Assembly (NCBI GenBank): GCA_013397935.1
Contig: VZRN01002948.1
Location: 503,956 to 567,955 of the forward strand
DNA length: 64,000 nt
Direction: 5' to 3'
Source of the DNA: Dasyornis broadbenti
Lineage: Eukaryota > Chordata > Aves > Passeriformes > Dasyornithidae
Below the pieces are notes generated by a model. It made no database searches. It was not told the origin of the DNA and worked only from the letters and a program-made list of their open reading frames with translations. Of this stretch, positions 51,201 through 60,200 are shown piece after piece (within the stretch, counting starts at the first letter, position 1; each line of letters begins with the position of its first letter). A program made the translations under genes and the position numbers.

Positions 51201-54200
51201 CTGTACCAGCAGACACTTGGACGGGGGAAGCCAGTCACGAGACACTGGAAGCACGCTGAGGCACCTACAAATGTACTGTAGTCAGAAATGAGCCTCACAA
51301 ATCTGGGAGGAGCTTCTGTGACCTGGAACTCAAAGCTGCAGCTCTCTGAGTCCTCTGCCCTAAACTCAACCCGTTCCTCTTGGGATGGCTCTGCAAACAC
51401 ATCAAAACTTATGTTGACACACTTCTCTCCTTCCACTTCCTGCTCTTGTTGAGTCACTGCGAGCAGTCGGATTGCTTTTTCTGAGTCATCTCCGTGCGGC
51501 TCAAATTCAAATTCCAGCTCTATTTCTGACTGATCACCTGGACTCACTGTCTTACTCAAAAGCAAGTCACACTTCTGGGACCTGTGTGGTTCACAGCCTG
51601 TGCCTGTCTCACTGCTCACTGCATTTGCTTCCTGCTGAGCCATGACCACAAGGGAGCCTTTGCACATTGCTTCTCCCAGCCTATTCCTTGCCTGACAGTG
51701 ATACCAGCCACTATCAGAAGGTCCTACAGTTTGGACCTTCAGACTGTGAAGTCCCTCCTTCTGACTCACAACATACTTCCCTGTGCCTGGTGTCACACTG
51801 CTGTCACCTCTGAACCACTGAACTACTGGGACAGGAGTACCTGTTACAACACACTCAAAAACTGCATCTGAGCCCTCTGCCACCTTGATATCTGTAATGG
51901 GCACGGCAAAGCGTGGAGGCATTTCAGTGACTTGGAAATCAATTTTTATATCCTCATTCTCCCCTGCTGCCAAGCCTGCAGCTTGTTCTAACAAGGCAAG
52001 TGGAAGGACATCTAGGGAAACCACCATGCTCTTCTTGTCTGGGCTAAACTCAGGACTGGTTATGATTTTGACCTGCTTCTCAAACTCTTTCACTTCATTT
52101 TCATCCAGCTCCACTTCCAGGAGGATTTCCTGTGGTGAAGGGGGCCTTGAAGATGTGTTTTGCTCCAGGTCAAAGTGTATAACATGCTGGTGGGTGACAG
52201 GGGGTGGCAATGCCAGTGACCGTCCATCTTCAGGTAAAACTTCCACCTGTGCAATACTTTTAGCTTCCCCAACAATGTTCACTGCATGGCACAGATACTG
52301 TCCTTCATCGGATTTCTGGACATTAGTGATTTCCAGAACACATGTGTCCCCATCCTTCTCTATTCGCACTCTCTCATCCAGCTCCAACAGAGACTTATTA
52401 TGATACCACTTCACTTCTGGCTTGGGCACACCCACCACCTCAGCCACAAACGTCAGGGTGCTGCCCTCATACAACCTCCTCGTGCTCAATGCCTTGAGGA
52501 ATGCAGGTGGCATGTCCCTGCCTGATGGCTCCAGGGCTTCACAGGGGGTCATAAACCCATTTGCCTGGGGCTGGTCTGGAGGTTGATGCCTCCTCTCACA
52601 GAGGGGGAGCATGGTCAGGGCATCCTTATACTCCCCAGTGGGCGTCCGGTAGCGTTCTGGTGGTGTGCTGTCCCCTGATGGAGAGCAGGTTCCCTCAAAG
52701 GGTGTGAAATACTGCTCTGAGGGTGTGTTGCATTTTGAACTCTCAGAAGGTGTGGAGTAGTGCTCAGGGGCCATGCTGTACACCGAGCCCTCGGACGGTG
52801 TGGAGTAGCGCTCAGGTGGCGTGCTGTACTCTGAGCCCTCAGATGGTGTGGAGTAGCGGTCGGGTGTGCTGAGTGGTGTGTGGTAGGAGGCTGAAGAAGC
52901 CGTTTCAAAGATTTCCACTGAGGAGGGAGGTGTGTAGAAGCGGTCTGAATCAGGTGACTCCTCTCTGCTCCCACTCTCCAGCTCTATGGACATTTCCGAC
53001 TCAGGAGAGAAGGGCCGGACAAGTTCGTGATGGTTGTTGTAATAATCATAAACCGTGCTGAAGGTAACCTCCTCCACTTCCAGTGAAGTAATGGTTTCTT
53101 GCTGCGCCTTCTGAACTGTCCCTTTGAGAGCTGGAGTTTCATATATCCCAGTGGATCTTAAATAACTGGCCAGGGACAAATCAGGCTCCAGCTCTGAGAT
53201 TTGAACAGCACTGGGCTCCGGATCTGCAGAAGTATCCTCCCACATTTCTTCTCCATCTAGGCTATTCTCAAAGGTTTCCTCAGTGGGAGTCTTCTTCTTG
53301 TCCCAAAACTCCTCCCTTTGTTCCTTTTGTGTCCCAGCATCACCCATTACTAACCCAAGTATGATTTGCCCAAAAGAGAAGCCCTTGGTTGTGTTTGGTT
53401 CCTGTTGGATGTCTCTGAGCATCTCCTCAGGGATATCTGTGCTTTCTGTCTCACAGGTTAAGCTGCTCATTCCTGGCTCAAAGACCTTTTCCATCCCAGA
53501 ACCACTGTCTTCCTCAGCCTGATGCCAAGCCTGGGGTTTCTTTTCATGTGCAGCTTTTTTCAAGTCCAAAATGAAGCTGTCACTCTGGGAGTCTGTGGTC
53601 TCCAGTTGTTCCCCACTCTCCCACACATGTGTTTCCTGAATTCCTCTTTGGAAACCTGCTTTGGACTCCATCACAAACTCAGGAATTTTTTCCTCAAGTG
53701 AGTCCTCTCCACAGACACTCATCTCTGACTTCTGAATTTCTTCAGCAGAAGGTTCCTCTTTACCAGATATCATGATGCTGCCAAGGTCCCCATTAGGAGT
53801 TTGCAAATCAGCCATTGTGATTTCTCTTGGCTGTTCCTCTTCCTGGGCATTAACCTCCTCCTGCTGCATCCTGTAGCTCTGGCGCAGCTCCTCACTCAGA
53901 GACACCTCTTCCTCAAGCACATCCTGTTGGTGCTCAGGGGAGACAAGACAAGGGACTCTTACCTTTACACTTTCCAGAGCTGTGGGGATTTGTGCCTGTT
54001 CTGTGTACACAGTCTCTGCAGCTGGGAAAGGCTCCACAAGCTTCTTCAGATCAAATGTGATCTCAGTCTCAGCCTCAGATGGCAACAGCTGCTCTCTGAA
54101 ATGCACTTCTTCCAGATGAACCTCAGCTTCCTCAGTAAAAACTTGACTTGAGTTTTCTATGCCAGGAGGAGTGAGGATTAGATCCAGAGAAGGACTGCGT

Positions 54201-57200
54201 GTACCAGACTCCATTTCTTGCAGCATTTGCCTGTCACTGTGCATTTCCCAGTGTGTGGCATCACCATAATCAATGATTCCTTCTTTATGGAGATGATCAT
54301 CAGCTTTAATGTCCTGTTCAATATCAACTGATCTCTCTTGCTCCTTGTCCTCCTCTTCCTCCTGCTGTTCTCCTGTATAGAATTCATAAAAGCCAAACTC
54401 TTCCTTTGTGGGGGTGCTTACAATGTGGTCCTGCACATGGGGCACACTTGGCTCTTCCACAAGAGGCACATCAGGAGTCATTGCTGCCCAGCCAGGGGCA
54501 TCAGACTCTGTGCAGACATCATTTCCCTCTCGCACTACAGGTGACAGAGGAATGAAAAACTGTGAATCCTTATACTCTCCTGTCAGAGCAGACTGCTCAG
54601 GGGCATGTGTTTGCCCTTGCACTTCCATAACCAATAAATCCTGACCCTCCTTTGCCAGAGCAGACTGCTCAGAAACACGCGTTTGTCCTTGCACTTCCAT
54701 AAACGATAAATCCTGATCCTCCTTTGCCAGAGCAGACTGCTCAGAGACATGTGTTTGCCCTTGCACTTCCATAAATGATAACTCTTGACCCTTCTTTGCC
54801 AGACCAGACTGCTCAGAGACTTGTGTTTGCCCTTGCACTTCCATAAATGGTGACTTCATGTCCCAGGACAGAGTATCAGTATGTGGTAGCACCTTGCCTC
54901 CTTCAGGCTCCAGCTCCTCAGAAAAGTGACCTGAGTCCTTGGCCACCAGCTCACATCCTTCCCTGGATATGGTAACGTGCAATTCAGTGGTATCAATTCC
55001 AAAGCTGTGTTCCTCAGACACAGCTTTTCCCCTGTGCTGCCTCATCTCAGAAACACCATCTGTATAAATCACACTCTCTTCTGTATTGCCCATTTCTTGC
55101 CTTGCATAAACTTCTGTGATATCCACCACCATTGTTTCCTTCCTCTCACTTTCTCTGAAGGGAGGAGTTTCCTCACACTCTTCCAACTGCTCACCAGGAG
55201 GTGGAGATAACCTCAGGGACCAAGGTAGGCGGGCTTCCTCCTCCTTAGGGCAGGCAATTTGTTCCTCTTTATCCTTCCTAAGTGTGCTGAGGCCTTGAAG
55301 GTGCAGAACATGGTCCATGGCAGGCAGTTCCTCAGTGCCTCCATCCTTGCTATCCAACATGGGTGTCCTGGGCTGCACTGTGAGCTCAGAGACAGTCTGT
55401 GCTGTTCCAGCTGCGTTTGTGGCCACACAACAATATCGCCCAGCATCCATGACAGAGACCTCTTGAAGGTGTAAGCGGTACATGCCATTCTTGTCTTCTT
55501 CAAACCTCAGCCTCTCGCTGGCAGAGAGGCTCTGGCCATTCAAGGACCAGGTCACAGCTGGTGGGGGCTGCCCAGACACAGCACATTCCAACACCACTTC
55601 CTCTCCTTCATGGCAATGAATAAATGGTGGGGCTTTGGTCACAATTTGGGGTGGTTCATTTCCCAAATCAAATGAAAACTTAAATTTATGCTTTATGGTG
55701 GAAGCAGCCTGTTCTGGAGAGAGTCGTGGGGTCTCCCTCATCTCTGTGTCTTGCTCTGGTGTTGGAGTGGGGGCAGTGATTTTAATTTCCACAGGCAACG
55801 ATAGCAAGTCTGAGTCTGGAACTGCACTTGGCAGTCCCTTCTCGGCTGCAAAGACCAGACCAACTTCCTCCTCCTTCCCTTTCTTCTCTTCCTTCTCTTT
55901 CTCCCTTTCTTCCTCCTTCACCTTCTCCTCTTCTTTCTCCTCCTTTTTCATCTCCTTTTCTTTCTTTGTGTACTTATAGGCTGGCATTCGCCGCCTCACA
56001 TGAAGTGCAGCTGAGGTGCTGACTGTGCCCAGTGGGTTGAAGATCACACAGGTGATGGTACCACCATGCTGTGGGAGCACGGATGGGAAGGTCAGTATGG
56101 AGCGGCACTCTGTGGTGTGAACAGCAGTGCCCTGGATGCGCCCCACAGGCTTGGAATTGTTGTACCAAGTGACAGTGGGCTGTGGGCGGCCATGGAAGAG
56201 GCAGGAGAAAGTGCATCTTTGTCCCTCAACAGTTTCCTGGGACCTGACCTCCTGGACAAAGAGGGGTGGGCAGGGCTCCAGGAGCCCACCTGGCCCCTGC
56301 CATCTCTCCCCCATGGCCATGGGCCTGGAGTATTGCTTCACTACCTGCACTGTGAGTGGCTTTGAGCCAACCATCGTGGCAGCCACCTTAGGTGGGCTGG
56401 GCCTCCCAGGAGGGCCATCCTGGGGCATGGACATGAGGGATTCCTGCTTCTTTTTCAGTGCTGCCCTCTTTGCCTCCCGCAGCTTCTGCAATTTCCAACG
56501 GATCTCCTCCTCCAGCAGCTCCTCAGCATCAGCCACTGTGCCCCTGTGCTCTCTACTGCATGCCAGCTCTGGGTGGCGAGGCTGTGTCAGTGGCAGGCTC
56601 TGGAAGCGGATGGTTCGTACCATGCCCCTGGCAGCTGAGAGGTCCCCAAGCTCGGCCTCATGCCCCTTGTCAAAGGGTGAGCCAGTGCAGCGCAGCACTA
56701 CCCGCAGCCGGTCCTCCCGCCGCTGCTGCAGCAGGCACTCCCAGCTCTGCCGCATCCACTCTGCTTTCCTGGCAGAGCCCAAGCCCCGCTGCTCCCCACA
56801 GCGTGCCACCAGCAGTGAGGCAGTGGACTCAGCCGAGCCCTCACTGTTAATGGCAAACACCCTGTAGCTGCCAGCATCGCGCTCCCGCACGTCCTGCAGC
56901 TCCAGGCTGGCACAGTGAGTGTACTCCGTGCTCTCAGTGCGGATCACCTTGCGGCAGTCCTGCAGGACAGGCCGGTTGTTGTGGAACCAGGCCATGTGTG
57001 GTGCTGGGTGTGCCACCAGCCTGCACTGGAAGAATGCGGGGTCCCCCTCCATGACAGAGCTACACTTTAGGCCCTGTGTGAAGATGGGTTTACGGTTCAG
57101 GGGACAAGCCAGCACCGCTGCTGTGCCATGTCCCACGAAGTCCACCATGCTGCTCTGCTCTGCAAGAGAAAGAAACTAGGTTACGACACGACACACTCTG

Positions 57201-60200
57201 CCTACCATCTGATTGTAGAAAAGTAGCAATATATTGAAAAAAAAATGGGCATGCAACAGATTTCATCACACACCCAGGAAAAAAAAGTAATTCACTCACC
57301 ATATTTGTTCGAATAAACGCAACGCCTTGCTCTGTTTTAAAGATTGACACGAAAATCGTTCGTTGTCTGTTCTTTCTTCAGACTGTGGAAATTTCTTCTT
57401 GAACAAGCAAAAAAAGAATTTCAAAATAACATGTTCTTCTGTGTGTATGTTTTTGTTGCCTGGAAAAGCTGTGTGTCTTTGGGTGGCAAAGAAGAAAATC
57501 TTACCTGACTTGCAGACAGTAGAATAAACGCCCTTTCTGACCCCTCTGTTTGTAGATATGTTCAAACAATTGAAAAAAATTTTTGAAATATATATTTTTT
57601 TTAAAGTAAGTAACATGAAATGAGAAGGCGTTTATTCGAACTAATACAGCCACTAACTTCACAGTGTTATGCACAGGGGAAAAAAGCAAGCAACATGAAC
57701 CACGTATGCTATCTGCAAGCCAGGGTAAGAGATGTATAATGATGAATTAATGTATGTAAAAAAAAGTGCAAGGAATCAATGGGAATGTGTAGCTTTCACA
57801 TAACCTAAACAATAAATGCTCTCTAGTATACTTCATCTATCCATCCAGTTTTATCCCTTGAACTGATTAATGTTAGGCTGCTAACTTGTTTAAAAGTAAT
57901 ACAATTAAGATTTGTATAACTTCCTTCTGAAGTAAACTATTCCATGCATTCAAAAGGAAATTGAACAAATAAGAGCTCTGTGAACAGCTGCAAAGCATGA
58001 AGTAAAAGTTTAAAATATGGTTTCACAATTATGAATTTGAAGTTTTAAACATATTTTAAAACTTAAATAACCTTATAATGCAGGTAACCCTTTGCATATC
58101 AAAACAAACATGCAACATGTTCCAATATGCTTTATAGTGTGTCTTTCCCCATTAGACACTTCATGGAAGCTGATAAAAGCTTTTCACAACATTACTAATT
58201 ACTGGTACTAATTATTCTCATTGGTAATTGTACCTTTCACTTCCATTTCAACCTCTTCCTCTAGCTTCTCATGAATGATTTTTTCAGGAGCTAGAATAAA
58301 AAAGACAAAGATTTTTGAGTTATAGTTGCTAAATGTACCAATCAACACTTCATATAGTAAAAACATCCAATGTATTTTGCAAATACACATAAATGCACAT
58401 GTACGTACACACACATAAATGCATGCCAAACAATTCAAACGCTTGATAAATTTTGAGAACAGAGTAATCAAATATTTTCAAACTTGTTTGCAATGTACAT
58501 TTTTCTGTAAGATTTGCTTTCTTTTTGCAGGGTGGGGGAAAGTTTCTAAATCAACATGCCTTTATCATGCCATAAATCCCTGAAGAAAACATTCAACAAT
58601 TCACAGACTAATGAGATACTTCTCGTTCTTTATCATCTCCTAGGGAATGAATATACTGGAATGCAATGATGCTATGCATGAGGAATTGATGCTTGGAAGG
58701 AACATGCAGTTGCCAACCTGTCACTTTCAGATGGGTGCTGCACTCGGCTTGTCCTGAAGGATTAACTATTCTGCACTTGTATATACCCTTGTGGTTCTGA
58801 CCAACTTTCAACAATCTTAAACTGCACAGTGGCCCATCATGTTTTATGGAACATAGTGCAGACTCCTCAACTATTAGCTGATTGCACAGCCAGACTACGC
58901 AAGGTGTAGGCACACCTTTCATTATGCAAAAGAGAAACACATCATCTCCTTCTTTTACAGTGGTTTCTGAAGGCAGAGTTTCAAGGAACTCTGCTGCTTT
59001 GGCATCAGTTTCTGTGATGTCTTCACATGGCACAACATCAGGATAGTATACTCTGTTTCTTTGCTTCTCAGTTTCATATGGTCTTTGGGATGTAGAAATA
59101 AATAAGCTCGAGGTTTTCTTCAAAGGTTCTTGCTTAACTTCAGGTGCTTTAAACTGACAATCTTTGGCTGCTTTAAAGCTTTTAGTATCTGATTCAAGAG
59201 TAATTTTTGTTACTGCTTTGGCTTGTGCTTCTTTTGCTAGGTAAGAATAAAGTTAGGAAAAGGGTTAGGTCAGATATTTGCAGGAATAAAAGGTATACTT
59301 AGGGGGGAAAACCCCAGTAATTAGTATTGATAGCATATGTCATATATTAGTGCTGTAACAATGCTATTAAACATGAGTGATTGCACATTGAAGAGCTCTA
59401 TTCCTGTTTGGCTAATTCTAGGTACCAGTTAAGCTAGTGGGACTTTCATGGGACCAAGTCTTGATCCACAATGATTAAAAAAAGCAAAAATTAAAAATCT
59501 TTGCTTCTCATTTAGAGCTTTAATTTGGAACGTAGCAACAGAAAATTATGTAAAGTGCTTTTCACAGCTCTATAGTGAAGACAGAAATTTCAATAATTAA
59601 GAGCCAAATCAACAGGGTCAATGCCTTTCTCATTATTCATCTTAGTTTTCTGGTCTTGATTCCTTTGAACTCTTCAGAAATACTATCACAAGTGATGATA
59701 ATACACTTTTGGATCTTCACTAGTGGTAACACTACTAACATTTTAGTATGTTGATGTCAGGAAGAGGTGGAAGGAGTTCTAGCAAAAAATAGATACTTAT
59801 GTATTAGGAAGAGTAAAAGGAAGAAGACAGTTCATTATTGCAGTAATACAATACTTGCACCTATTAATCCTTTCAATTACATTAACTTATATTGCCAACT
59901 TTGGAATTGGAATGTTGGCTTTATTGGAAACATGCCAGAGTTTGAAATGACCTGGTATCTAATTCAACACTGCATCTGACATTCTTTTCTTCCTTGAACT
60001 CTAACTTCAGGAATCAACAAAATATGAAAATTCCTATACGCCTGTCTTCCTTTACATCTCACTGCATATCACTAAGGATATGAGGAATAAAAAGCCTGAG
60101 ACATTTGTGACTTTATCGGAAGAGGCACAAAGTTACAATACCACCTTCCCAGTGCTACTGCACGTCCCTTATGAATAGAGCTGTAAATGTGGAGGAAAAA

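Noticed and set aside
56127..56867. 246-residue plus-strand open frame opposite novex-3
   Set aside because: It is the antisense shadow of a long GC-rich coding exon; the minus-strand frame carries Ig domains and a splice acceptor.
51032..57159. Idea that the long intact frame is a separate single-exon gene or retrocopy
   Set aside because: It has a phase-1 acceptor matching the upstream titin exons, titin-type Ig domains, no poly-A tail, and the known position of novex-3.
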